From Bifidobacteriaceae bacterium (GTDB lineage: Bacteria; Actinomycetota; Actinomycetes; Actinomycetales; WQXJ01), in contig JAITIG010000057.1 in NCBI GenBank assembly GCA_031279575.1, forward strand, positions 1 through 20,743: a DNA stretch of 20,743 bases, read 5' to 3'. Shown one piece after another: positions 13,143 to 20,216 of this stretch. Position 1 is the first letter of the stretch, and each line of letters starts with the position of its first letter. The translations under genes and the position numbers were made by a program. The notes beneath the pieces are model-generated. The model was not told where the DNA came from. It did no database searches and worked only from the letters and a program-made list of their open reading frames with translations.

Positions 13143-14434
13143 GCGCCAGCCGGGGCGTCTGGCGCGTCCGGGGCGTCTGGCGCGTCCGAGGCGTCCGGCG
13201 CGTCCGGGGCGGTTGGCGCGGTTGGCGCGTCCGGCGCCGCGGGCGCGGGCTGCCGGATGGCCGCGGCGACAATCGGCGCGACGGCCTCGATCTGCCAGTC
13301 GCGGGCGCCGCCGGCGGCCATCGCGGCGGGCACGTCGGCCGGCGGTTCGAAGACCAGTTGGCGCACCAACTCCGGTTGCATCAAGTTCTCCACCGGGATG
13401 CCGGCCGTGAGCGACAACTCGCCCAAAGCGGCCCGCGCCCGCGCCAGCCGCTCGGCCGCCCGGGGGTGGGCGCGGGCCCAGCTGCGCACCGGCGGGGTGG
13501 TGCGCGCGGCCGGCCCGCGCACCGGCGGCAGATCGGCCGGGGGGGTCGCGGCGCCCCGCGCCAAAGCCTCCCACCAGTAGCTCAGCAGCTTGGACTGGCG
13601 CCGGCCGTTGAACGGGTGGATGGCGCGCAGCTCCTCGCGGCTGCCCGGCAAGGCGGTGGCGGCCGCCAGCAAGGCCGAGTCCGGCAGCACGCGCCCGGGA
13701 AAAATATTGCGCCGCTCAGCCAACCGGTCGCGGGCCTGCCACATCGAGCGCAGCACCGCCAACCGGCGGCGGTCCTTGATGGCGTGGGCGCCGGAGACCC
13801 GTCGCCAAGGGTCCAGTTTGGGCCGGGGCGGCGGGGCGGCCAAGACGTGGGCCGCCTCGGCCCGGGCGATCTCAAGCTTGCCGGCGGCGGCCAACTCGGC
13901 TTCCAAGGCGTCGCGCAGGTCCAGCAACACCACCACGTCGAGGGCGGCGTAATTGAGCCACGCCTCAGGCAGCGGGCGGCGCGACCAGTTCTGGGCCGAA
14001 TGCTCTTTGGCCAGGCTCAGCCCCAAGGTGCGCGCCACCACCGCCGCCAAACCCACCGGCTGGAGGCCGAGCAGCCGGGCGGCCTGCTCGGTGTCGAACA
14101 CCAACTCGGGTTCCAGGCCGCATTGGCGCAGGCCGGGGAGGTCCTGGGAGGCGGCGTGGAACACCCACTCGACGCCCTGGAGGGCTTGGCTGACGGCGCG
14201 CAAATCCGGCAAGGCGGCGGCGTCGATCAGCACCAAGCCGGCGCCGCGGCGGAAGAATTGGACCAACTCCGCCCCGGCCGCGTAGGTGAAGCCGCTGGCC
14301 CGCTCGGAGTCGACCGCCACCGGCCCGGCGCCTTGGGCCAGCTGGCGGGCGGCCTCGGCCAGCGCCCCGGGGGAGTCCACCAGCGGCGTCAGGCCCCCAG
14401 GCGGGGATGTCAACGGGATCAAGGATTCACTCAT
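13139..14434 (-). CDS. rnd: Ribonuclease D with HRDC domain
   Basis: DEDD-type 3'-5' exoribonuclease, 431 residues, expected to trim tRNA or other stable RNA 3' ends. Exo I is [13 protein letters not shown] (D-x-E, about residue 40), Exo II is [13 protein letters not shown] followed by [13 protein letters not shown] (about 90-115), and Exo III is [17 protein letters not shown] with Tyr and Asp (about 160). The HRDC domain covers about 215-288 ([25 protein letters not shown]). The C-terminus ends in a low-complexity Ala-Pro-Asp tail (about 393-431) coded by 9-bp repeats. ATG starts MSESLIPLT; no strong ribosome binding site precedes it, and it starts 18 bases after the DUF3000 stop, so the two are probably co-transcribed. 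Confidence 0.92.
   Translation of the reverse strand: MSESLIPLTSPPGGLTPLVDSPGALAEAARQLAQGAGPVAVDSERASGFTYAAGAELVQFFRRGAGLVLIDAAALPDLRAVSQALQGVEWVFHAASQDLPGLRQCGLEPELVFDTEQAARLLGLQPVGLAAVVARTLGLSLAKEHSAQNWSRRPLPEAWLNYAALDVVVLLDLRDALEAELAAAGKLEIARAEAAHVLAAPPPRPKLDPWRRVSGAHAIKDRRRLAVLRSMWQARDRLAERRNIFPGRVLPDSALLAAATALPGSREELRAIHPFNGRRQSKLLSYWWEALARGAATPPADLPPVRGPAARTTPPVRSWARAHPRAAERLARARAALGELSLTAGIPVENLMQPELVRQLVFEPPADVPAAMAAGGARDWQIEAVAPIVAAAIRQPAPAAPDAPTAPTAPDAPDASDAPDAPDAPDAPAGA
13152..13232 (-). repeat. Nine 9-bp tandem units coding the rnd C-terminal tail
   Basis: On the plus strand nine contiguous 9-base units of the GGSGCGTCC type run from 13152 to 13232. The first four alternate GGGGCGTCT and GGCGCGTCC, so an 18-bp higher-order unit occurs twice. 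On the coding (minus) strand this gives repeated Asp-Ala-Pro and Thr-Ala-Pro triplets at the extreme end of RNase D. The repeat is in frame with the gene. Confidence 0.88.
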
Positions 14435-14452
14435 GGCGTGACCAATCGTAGG

Positions 14453-15034
14453 TCACCCCGGCGCGGCCGGCCGCAGGGCGCTGACCCCCGGCGGAAGCGG
14501 CTCGGCGCCGCCGAGTTGGGCCAGGAAACGCAGCCAGGCGGCCAACTGCGGCCCAATCTCGGGGCCGCTCGGCGTCCACGAGGCCCGCACCTCGACCCCA
14601 ACCCGGTGGCCGCGGGAGCGAAGCGCGCCGAATGACTCCGAGACCGTCCGGGTGACTGTCCCCGCCAGCTGGGAGCAGGGCAGGGACTCCATCTCCAAAG
14701 CCTCCGCCAGGTAGCTCCAAGCCACCTCGCCCACAAACGGGTCCTCGCCCAGCTCGGGCTCCAGCCCGGCTTTGGCCACTGTCACAATGCGGAAGTCGCC
14801 GTCCCACACCACATGCCCGCCCGGCTCGTGCAACACCACGAAGGACCCGGTGGCGGGCTCGTCGAGCTCGGCGGTGGCGGCCGGCCGGGCCTCCAAAGCG
14901 ACCGCGAAAGCGGCCGCGCGGGTCGGGGCCGGGATCTCCTCCAGGGCGATGGAGCGGGGGTAGCGGCCGGCCCGGATCGACTCCAAGGCGGCCACAAACC
15001 GCGCCGGCGCCGCCGAGTTCGGGGGTATTTCCAT
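14453..15034 (-). CDS. DUF3000 family protein
   Basis: A 193-residue protein of a family restricted, as far as I know, to actinobacteria and of unknown function. The ATG giving MEIPPNSAAPARFVAALESI is chosen because family similarity starts there; an open frame runs 40 residues further upstream but is Arg/Gly/Pro-rich and unlike a protein start. Recognisable stretches are RSIALEEIPAPTRAAAFAVA, GSFVVLHEPGGHVVWDGDFR, IVTVAKAGLEPELGEDPF, EVAWSYLAEALE and a conserved end with GVEVRASWTP and LAAWLRFLAQL. No signal peptide or membrane segment is seen. It sits just upstream of rnd, an arrangement common in this phylum, so a shared transcript is likely. I cannot assign a biochemical role. Confidence 0.85.
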   Translation of the reverse strand: MEIPPNSAAPARFVAALESIRAGRYPRSIALEEIPAPTRAAAFAVALEARPAATAELDEPATGSFVVLHEPGGHVVWDGDFRIVTVAKAGLEPELGEDPFVGEVAWSYLAEALEMESLPCSQLAGTVTRTVSESFGALRSRGHRVGVEVRASWTPSGPEIGPQLAAWLRFLAQLGGAEPLPPGVSALRPAAPG

Positions 15035-15105
15035 GCCCCGAAGGTAACGCAGCCGCCCGCGCCGCGTCCCGCTCCCACGCCGGGGGCAGGCCACTTCGAG
15101 GCCCC

Positions 15106-15134
15106 GGGGTCCGCCCAGGCGGGCGGTTCGCCCC
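15106..15134 (-). terminator. Possible terminator after folA
   Basis: CCGCCC (15111-15116) and GGGCGG (15121-15126) form a 6-bp stem with a four-base loop. GGGG (15106-15109) and CCCC (15131-15134) can extend it across a small internal loop. It lies just beyond the folA stop, in the 116-base gap before the DUF3000 gene, and has no T tract. In DNA this GC-rich, short inverted repeats arise by chance, so the call is tentative. Confidence 0.35.
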
Positions 15135-15150
15135 GGCGCCCCAAGCTCGG

Positions 15151-15690
15151 TCAAGCATCGGCCGCGGCGGCGCCCGGCGCGCGCCGCACCCAGCTGTCAA
15201 ACCTGTACCTGGTCCCGTTGGCGCTGGTCAGCCAGCCAACGGCGGGCTCGCGCCGAATCAGCTCCCAGGGCGGCGCCAACAGCGGGGCGGTGGTGTCCCC
15301 CGGGGTGTCCAGGTCCACCACCGTGACCTCTGCCACCACCGCCCACGGCATGAAGGCCCGGAACACCTGCCCGCCGCCGATCACCCACAGCGGCCCCGGC
15401 GCCTCGGCGGCCGCCGCCGCCGCGAAGGCGGCGGCGGGGCCATCGACCACCTTGGCCCCACCCGGGGCGAAGCCGGGCGTCCGGCTCAGCACCAGGTTCA
15501 ACCGGCCGGGCAGCGGCCGCCAGGCCCGCGGCAAGGACTCCCAGGTGGCGCGCCCCATCGCCACCACCTCCCCCCAGGTCAGCCGCTTGAACCGGGCCAA
15601 GTCCTCCGGCGCCGACCAGGGTATGCCGCCCGCCGCGCCAATCACCCCGGCCGGCGTCTGGGCCCAAATCAGGGCGGCCGCCGGCCTCAC
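15151..15690 (-). CDS. folA: Dihydrofolate reductase
   Basis: Reduces dihydrofolate to tetrahydrofolate with NADPH, regenerating the cofactor that ThyA oxidises. The 179-residue length is normal. Motifs are [31 protein letters not shown] with the catalytic acidic residue and the conserved Phe, [26 protein letters not shown], and [18 protein letters not shown] with the GG loop. The start is GTG at 15690, overlapping the thyA TGA as GTGA. Upstream-extended frames run through thyA and have no DHFR similarity. It is last in the yigZ-thyA-folA set and should be translationally coupled to thyA. Confidence 0.94.
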   Translation of the reverse strand: MRPAAALIWAQTPAGVIGAAGGIPWSAPEDLARFKRLTWGEVVAMGRATWESLPRAWRPLPGRLNLVLSRTPGFAPGGAKVVDGPAAAFAAAAAAEAPGPLWVIGGGQVFRAFMPWAVVAEVTVVDLDTPGDTTAPLLAPPWELIRREPAVGWLTSANGTRYRFDSWVRRAPGAAAADA

Positions 15691-16484
15691 ACCGCCACCG
15701 CCGCTTTGATGGCCGGGTGGTGGAGGTAGTCGGGGAAGGCGAAGTCCTCCAGCCGGTAGTCGAACAAAGAGGGGGCCCGCCGCAGCGCCAAATGCGGCGC
15801 CGGGTAGGGTTGGCGGGCCAACTGCTGCTCCACCTGGGGGAAGTGGTTGGAGTAGATGTGGCAGTCGCCGCCGGTCCAAATGAACTCGCCCGCCTCAAGC
15901 TCCGCCTGCTGGGCCACCATGTGGGTGAGCAGCGAATAGGAGGCGATGTTGAACGGCACCCCCAGGAACAAGTCTGCGCTGCGCTGGTAGAGCTGGCAGG
16001 ACAAGCGCCCGTCCGCCACATAGAACTGGAACAGCAGGTGGCACGGCGGCAGCGCCATCTGGTCGAGGTAGCCCACATTCCAGGCCGAGACCACCATGCG
16101 GCGCGAGTCCGGCTGCTCGCGCACCAGCTTCAGCGCCTGGGACATCTGGTCGATGCAGCGCCCGTCCGGGGCCGGCCAACTGCGCCACTGGACGCCGTAG
16201 ATCGGCCCCAGCTCGCCATCGGGCGCGGCCCACTCGTTCCAAATCCGCACGCCTTGGGCTTGCAGGTCGCGCGCGTTGTGCCCGCCGGCCAAAAACCACA
16301 GCAGCTCGGCGATGACGGAGCGCAGATGCACCGCCTTGGTGGTCACCAGCGGGAAGCCGGCCGCCAGGTCGAACCGCATCTGCTGGCCGAACAGCGAGCG
16401 CGTGCCGGTGCCGGTGCGGTCGGTTTTCCAGGCGCCTTGGGTGTAGACGCGCTCCAGCAGGGCCTCGTACGGCGGTCGGCTCAC
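15687..16484 (-). CDS. thyA: Thymidylate synthase (ThyA type)
   Basis: Methylates dUMP to dTMP with methylene-tetrahydrofolate and releases dihydrofolate for FolA. It has 265 residues, about the same as E. coli ThyA. Motifs: [60 protein letters not shown], the active-site [13 protein letters not shown] (Cys148), [20 protein letters not shown] and [12 protein letters not shown] at 16484 overlaps the yigZ TGA as GTGA, and the extended open frame upstream is not ThyA-like. It lies between yigZ and folA with four-base overlaps at both ends, pointing to one coupled translation unit. Confidence 0.97.
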   Translation of the reverse strand: MSRPPYEALLERVYTQGAWKTDRTGTGTRSLFGQQMRFDLAAGFPLVTTKAVHLRSVIAELLWFLAGGHNARDLQAQGVRIWNEWAAPDGELGPIYGVQWRSWPAPDGRCIDQMSQALKLVREQPDSRRMVVSAWNVGYLDQMALPPCHLLFQFYVADGRLSCQLYQRSADLFLGVPFNIASYSLLTHMVAQQAELEAGEFIWTGGDCHIYSNHFPQVEQQLARQPYPAPHLALRRAPSLFDYRLEDFAFPDYLHHPAIKAAVAV

Positions 16485-17122
16485 CCCGCTATGGTAACCA
16501 GCCGCTGGCCCAGCGGCCGCGCCTTGGCCGCCAGCGGCCCCGCCGCCAGCAGTTTGGCCAGCTCCGGGCCGGCCTGGGGCGCCAGCCACAGCTCGAAGGT
16601 GGCCGGCTCGCCGTATTCGACTTGCCCGATGCCCTCCCCCCACCGGCCGGCGAACTCCGCCAGCAGGTGGTGGGCCAGGCCCGCCTGGGCGGCGGCGACC
16701 TCGACGGCGAAGCCGGCCCGGGGCTGCTTGACCACCAAAGCGGCCCGCTCCAGGGCGGCGGCGACGCCGCCGCCGTAGGCCCGCGCCAGGCCGGCTTTGC
16801 CCAGCAGGGTGCCGCCGAAGTAGCGGGTGACCACCGCCAGGATGTCGGTCACCTGGGCGCGGCGGAGGGCTTCGAGCATGGGCGCGCCGGCTGTGCCGGG
16901 CGGCTCGCCATCGTCGTTGGAGCGCTGCTGGGCGCCGTCCGGGCCGGCCACCAAGGCGGTGGCGTGGTGGCGGGCGCCGTAGTTGGCCTTCCTGACCTGG
17001 TCCACCAGCGCCTTGGCGCCCTGGGGGCGCTCCAGCGGGAAGAGGCGGGTGATGAAGCGCGACTTCAAGATGGACGCCTCGTAAAGGCTTGGTTCGGCCA
17101 GGTAGCGCAGAGCCACGGGCAA
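16481..17122 (-). CDS. YigZ / IMPACT family protein
   Basis: A 213-residue protein with the UPF0029/IMPACT N-terminal domain: [43 protein letters not shown] and [20 protein letters not shown] with YGGGV. A smaller C-terminal domain follows. YigZ relatives have been linked to ribosome or translation regulation and proteolysis, but the bacterial role is not settled. TTG at 17122 is the longest start. GTG at 17116 is an alternative, and since a -10-like TATATT lies only a few bases upstream, a leaderless message is possible. Its TGA overlaps the thyA GTG, so it heads the thyA-folA set. It diverges from pgsA across only 38 bases. Confidence 0.88.
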   Translation of the reverse strand: MPVALRYLAEPSLYEASILKSRFITRLFPLERPQGAKALVDQVRKANYGARHHATALVAGPDGAQQRSNDDGEPPGTAGAPMLEALRRAQVTDILAVVTRYFGGTLLGKAGLARAYGGGVAAALERAALVVKQPRAGFAVEVAAAQAGLAHHLLAEFAGRWGEGIGQVEYGEPATFELWLAPQAGPELAKLLAAGPLAAKARPLGQRLVTIAG

Positions 17123-17139
17123 GAGAATATAGTCTCTTG
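17120..17139. promoter_or_regulatory. Palindrome with overlapping divergent -10-like elements
   Basis: CAAGAGA (17120-17126) and TCTCTTG (17133-17139) are perfect 7-bp inverted arms around ATATAG. The centre reads as TATAGT on the plus strand (17128-17133) and TATATT on the minus strand (17131-17126), each five of six matches to the -10 consensus. It lies in the very short gap between the divergent yigZ and pgsA, with its left arm reaching into the yigZ TTG start codon. No -35 hexamer is convincing on either side. It could be an operator, a shared promoter core or both. Confidence 0.5.
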
Positions 17140-17160
17140 GGGAAAAAGGGGGCTAGGGCT

Positions 17161-17766
17161 TTGACACTGAACCGGTCGCGCTACGCGAACCGCGTGCTGA
17201 CGGTGCCCAACGCCATCTCGGGGTTGCGCCTGGCGATGGTCCCGTTGTTTGTCTACCTGGTGGTGAGGCACTGGGATGTGTGGGCTATCGCGGTGATGGC
17301 GGCCTCCGGGGTGACGGACTGGCTGGACGGCGCGGCGGCGCGGAAAATGAACCAGTACTCGCGCCTGGGGCGTTTGCTGGACCCGGCGGCGGACCGCCTG
17401 TTCATCTTGTCGACCATGTTCCTGCTCGGCTGGCGCGAGATCATCCCGTGGTGGCTGGTGGCGATTTTGGCGGCGCGCGAGGCCGTCGGCGGCGGCGCGC
17501 TGCTGTTGTTGAAGCTCAAGGGGATCAACCCGCCCCAGGTGGTGTTTGTCGGCAAGGCGGCCACCTTGGCGCTGATGTACGCCTTCCCGCTGCTGCTGCT
17601 GGCCGAGCAGTCCTCCTGGGTCAAAGACGCCGCCTGGGTGGTGGGCTGGGCCTTCGCCTTGTGGGGTTTGTTCTTGTACTGGGTGGCCCTGGGCGCCTAC
17701 CTGATTGAGACCTACCGGGCGCTGAGGTGGCTGCGGGCCCGCCGGCGGGCCGGGGCGGGGCGGTGA
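17161..17766 (+). CDS. pgsA: CDP-alcohol phosphatidyltransferase (PgsA family)
   Basis: Integral membrane enzyme that transfers a phosphatidyl group from CDP-diacylglycerol to an alcohol, most likely in phosphatidylglycerol or cardiolipin synthesis; the acceptor cannot be fixed from sequence. The signature DG-x2-AR-x8-G-x3-D-x3-D is complete ([20 protein letters not shown], then LDPAAD). Several hydrophobic helices are visible in the 201 residues ([50 protein letters not shown]). TTG at 17161 is chosen because AAGGGGG (17146-17152) sits eight bases upstream; GTG at 17194 is another option. It occupies the position of M. tuberculosis pgsA2 (Rv1822) in the same gene order. The stop overlaps the next start as GTGA. 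Confidence 0.9.
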   Translation: MTLNRSRYANRVLTVPNAISGLRLAMVPLFVYLVVRHWDVWAIAVMAASGVTDWLDGAAARKMNQYSRLGRLLDPAADRLFILSTMFLLGWREIIPWWLVAILAAREAVGGGALLLLKLKGINPPQVVFVGKAATLALMYAFPLLLLAEQSSWVKDAAWVVGWAFALWGLFLYWVALGAYLIETYRALRWLRARRRAGAGR

Positions 17767-18635
17767 GCCGGCCGGCCGGCGGGCGCCGGCGCGTCGATGA
17801 GTCGATGACGCTGCTGCGCGAGATCTCCAACCGGCCGCTCGATGGCGGCTACGCCGAGGCGGCCGCCGCCAAGGCGGTCCGCAACCACCCGGCGGGCGGG
17901 CCGGGCCGGGCGGAGCGGCCGCCGCGCTGGCGCTGGGCGGCGGTGGCGGCGGTGGCGATCATTTTGGGGGTTTCGGCCACCTGGGGGGTGCGCGCCCTGC
18001 GCGCGCCGGACCAAGCCGACCAACGCGCCCGCGCCGCCTTGGAGCGGCGGGCCGAGGAGGCCCGCGAGCGGGTTGGCGCTTTGCGCCAGCGCAGCAACGA
18101 GTTGTCCGGCGAGGTGGCGGAGTTGGAGAACCAGGCCCTGGCCCGGCGCGACCCGTCCGCGGCCGCCCGGTCCCAGCAGGTGGCCGCCGCCGTCGGCGCT
18201 TTGGCGGTGTCCGGGCCGGGCCTGCGCCTGACCATCGCGCCGGACCCGGCCAACGAGGCGGACCCGGACGCCCGCATCCGGGCGGGCGACTTGCGCCTGC
18301 TGGTGGGCGCCTTGTGGCAGGCCGGCGCGGAGGCCCAAGCGGTGGGCGGGGTGCGTTTGACGTCCACCACCGCCATCAGAGATGTGGGCGACCAAATCCA
18401 GGTCGGCTTCGAGCCGGTGGCCAGCCCAATTGCGATCGAGGCGATTGGACCGGCCTCCGCTTTGGAGCTGGGCTTGGCCCGCGGGCGGGCTGGTGACCGG
18501 ATCTCGCTGCTGAGGGGCTACCTTAAAGCGACGGTGTCAATTGAGCGGGCCGGCCGGCTGGAACTGCCGGCCAGTTCAGACGTGGCCGCTTTGGAGCACG
18601 CGGCGGCGGGCGGGACGGGGTCCGGGAAGGGGTGA
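17763..18635 (+). CDS. DUF881 family membrane-anchored protein (Rv1823-like)
   Basis: A 290-residue protein with a cytoplasmic N-terminus, one transmembrane helix at about 57-78 (WAAVAAVAIILGVSATW), an extracytoplasmic coiled-coil stretch at about 85-125 (ARAALERRAEEARERVGALR) and a DUF881 domain from about 130 (GPGLRLTIAPD, IRAGDLRLLVGALWQAGAEA, VGGVRL). Function is not established; Bacillus YlxW/YlxX belong to the same family and lie beside sbp and ftsA. GTG at 17763 overlaps the pgsA stop. ATG at 17805 (MTLLREISNRPLD) is a serious alternative, because homologues tend to begin near that motif. Confidence 0.85.
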   Translation: MSRPAGGRRRVDESMTLLREISNRPLDGGYAEAAAAKAVRNHPAGGPGRAERPPRWRWAAVAAVAIILGVSATWGVRALRAPDQADQRARAALERRAEEARERVGALRQRSNELSGEVAELENQALARRDPSAAARSQQVAAAVGALAVSGPGLRLTIAPDPANEADPDARIRAGDLRLLVGALWQAGAEAQAVGGVRLTSTTAIRDVGDQIQVGFEPVASPIAIEAIGPASALELGLARGRAGDRISLLRGYLKATVSIERAGRLELPASSDVAALEHAAAGGTGSGKG

Positions 18636-18642
18636 GGCGGGC

Positions 18643-18975
18643 GTGATCGCGGTCTTGGGGTTGCTGGTCGGCATCGCCATGGGCTTGGCGACGCAAACCG
18701 ATGTGCCCGCCTTCTTGGCGCCCTACCTGCCGATCGCCGTGGTGGCGGCGATCGACGCGCTGGCCGGGGCGGCCCGGGCGCTGCTGGACGGGATCTTCGA
18801 CGACCGCGTGTTTGTGGTCTCGTTCTTCTCCAATGCGCTGGTGGCGGCGCTGCTGGTGTTCCTGGGCGACCAGATCGGGGTGGGCTCGCAGCTGTCGACG
18901 GCGGTGATTGTGGTGCTCGGCATCAGGATTTTCGCCAACGCGGCCGCTATCAGGCGGAAGCTGTTCCGGGCATGA
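18643..18975 (+). CDS. sbp: Small basic membrane protein Sbp (DUF1290)
   Basis: A 110-residue, very hydrophobic protein with about three or four membrane segments (VIAVLGLLVGIAMGLATQ, PYLPIAVVAAIDALAGAARA, FVVSFFSNALVAALLVFLG, LSTAVIVVLGIRIFANAAAI) and a basic C-terminus ending RRKLFRA. It matches the DUF1290 family, which includes Bacillus Sbp, and is always short. It starts at GTG seven bases after the DUF881 stop with GAAGGGG upstream. It ends in ATGA overlapping the next gene. Its place between two DUF881 genes matches M. tuberculosis Rv1824. The molecular role is unknown. Confidence 0.9.
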   Translation: MIAVLGLLVGIAMGLATQTDVPAFLAPYLPIAVVAAIDALAGAARALLDGIFDDRVFVVSFFSNALVAALLVFLGDQIGVGSQLSTAVIVVLGIRIFANAAAIRRKLFRA

Positions 18976-19730
18976 GCGCCGCCGGGGCGCCGCGCCGGCC
19001 GGCGGCGGCCGACGGCGCCGCCGCTTGGCGCCGGCTGGGCCGGGCGATGCAGCCGCGGCTGAACAAAGCGCAGGTGGCGGCCGGTTTGCTGTGCGCCCTG
19101 CTGGGGTTCGCGGCGGCCACGCAGGTGCGCCAGGTGGAGCAGGCGGATTTCTCCGAGTTGCGCCAAGACGAGTTGGTCGAGGTTTTGGACCAGCTTGACG
19201 CCCAGGCCGAGCAACTGGCGCGGGAGAACGCCGCCCTTCTAAGCGAGCGCGACCGGCTGGAGACCAGTTGGGCGCAGGGCGAGGAGGCCCAGGCGGCGGC
19301 CGAGGCCCGGGCCGAGACCCAGGGCATCCTGGCCGGCACTTTGCCGGCGGTGGGCCCCGGGGTCGAGGTGGAGATCCGCGACCCGGAGGCGAAGCTGACC
19401 GCGGCGGTGGCCTACCTGCTGGTGGACGAGTTGCGCAACGCCGGGGCCGAGGTGATCGCGGTGGGCGGCCAGCGTGTCACCGCCTCGAGCTATTTCGAGT
19501 CCGGGGCGGATGGGACTTTGCTGGTGGACGGCGCCGCCTTGGCCCAGCCTTACCAGTGGAGCGCCATCGGCGATGCCGCCACTTTGGCGACGGCGCTGGG
19601 GGTGCCGGGCGGGGCGCTGGCCGCCATCCGCACCCAGGGCGGCGCCACCGATGTGGTCCAGCGTGAGAGGCTGGAGATAACCGCCGTCAAGTCCTTGGGG
19701 CCGGCCGAGTACGCGGTGGCGCTAGAGTGA
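18972..19730 (+). CDS. Second DUF881 family membrane-anchored protein (Rv1825-like)
   Basis: A 252-residue protein with a short cytoplasmic N-terminus, one transmembrane helix at about 36-54 (VAAGLLCALLGFAAATQV), then the coiled-coil VEVLDQLDAQAEQLARENAA and the DUF881 domain (LAGTLPAVGPGVEVEIRDPE, YLLVDELRNAGAEVIAVGGQ, RVTASSYF). ATG overlaps the sbp stop as ATGA. It is a paralogue of the gene two positions upstream, the two flanking sbp, as in mycobacteria. Topology suggests that the two DUF881 proteins and Sbp form a membrane assembly, which is inference. Confidence 0.88.
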   Translation: MSAAGAPRRPAAADGAAAWRRLGRAMQPRLNKAQVAAGLLCALLGFAAATQVRQVEQADFSELRQDELVEVLDQLDAQAEQLARENAALLSERDRLETSWAQGEEAQAAAEARAETQGILAGTLPAVGPGVEVEIRDPEAKLTAAVAYLLVDELRNAGAEVIAVGGQRVTASSYFESGADGTLLVDGAALAQPYQWSAIGDAATLATALGVPGGALAAIRTQGGATDVVQRERLEITAVKSLGPAEYAVALE

Positions 19731-19766
19731 ATGGGTTGCGGCGGTTGCGGATCCGGGAGGGGTGAT

Positions 19767-20216
19767 GTGACAGTGGACCAAGATTCTGCGGCGATTTACG
19801 GGGTCGCCTCGACGCAGGCGATCGGCGGTTTGGCGGACGCGGACTTGGACGCTCCCCTGGGCGAGGGGCTCAGCCCCCAGGCGCGCGCCGCCATCGACGC
19901 CTTGCCGGAGACATCGGCGCTGCTGGTGGTGCTGCGCGGGCCGAACGCCGGCTCGCGCTTCTTGTTGGACGCGGATGCCACCACCGCGGGGCGGTCGACC
20001 AAGTCCGATATTTTCCTCGACGATGTGACCGTCTCGCGCCGGCACGCCACTTTTGAGCGCAGCGGCGCTGGTTTCGAGGTGCGCGATTTGGGCTCCTTGA
20101 ACGGCACCTACGTCAACCGGGAGCGGGTCGACGAGGCTGTCCTGGGGGCCGGCGACGAGGTCCAGATCGGCAAGTACCGCCTCACCTTCCACCCCTCGCC
20201 CGCCCGGGAACAGTGA
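19767..20216 (+). CDS. garA: FHA-domain regulator GarA/OdhI family
   Basis: A 149-residue FHA protein. In Mycobacterium and Corynebacterium the unphosphorylated homologue inhibits 2-oxoglutarate dehydrogenase and alters glutamate metabolism; Ser/Thr kinases switch it off by phosphorylating a Thr-Thr pair near the N-terminus. The FHA domain (about 54-140) is near-canonical: ALLVVLRGPNAGSRFLLD, AGRSTKSDIFLDDVTVSRRH, LGSLNGTYVN and GDEVQIGKYRLTF. The N-terminal motif aligned by its distance to LDAP reads Ser15-Thr16 rather than Thr-Thr. GTG at 19767 is chosen for its ideal GGGAGG (19755-19760) six bases upstream; the ATG at 19731, touching the previous stop, would add 12 Gly/Cys-rich residues foreign to the family. 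It is followed by ftsR with a GTGA overlap. Confidence 0.93.
   Translation: MTVDQDSAAIYGVASTQAIGGLADADLDAPLGEGLSPQARAAIDALPETSALLVVLRGPNAGSRFLLDADATTAGRSTKSDIFLDDVTVSRRHATFERSGAGFEVRDLGSLNGTYVNRERVDEAVLGAGDEVQIGKYRLTFHPSPAREQ

Noticed and set aside
12548..14635. Plus-strand open frame of about 695 codons over dxs and rnd
   Set aside because: Overlaps two recognised genes, composition is Gly/Arg-rich and repetitive, and no family signature is present.
15035..15154. N-terminal extension of the DUF3000 protein by 40 residues
   Set aside because: Arg/Gly-rich, would overlap the candidate folA terminator and the folA end, and family similarity begins at the ATG at 15034.
17161..17166. TTGACA as a perfect -35 box
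   Set aside because: It is the start of the pgsA coding sequence (Leu/Met-Thr); no -10 element is found 16-18 bases downstream, and a promoter there would miss the gene start.
19731..19766. garA start at the ATG touching the upstream stop codon
   Set aside because: It would add 12 Gly/Cys-rich residues absent from the family, while the GTG at 19767 has an ideal GGGAGG six bases upstream.
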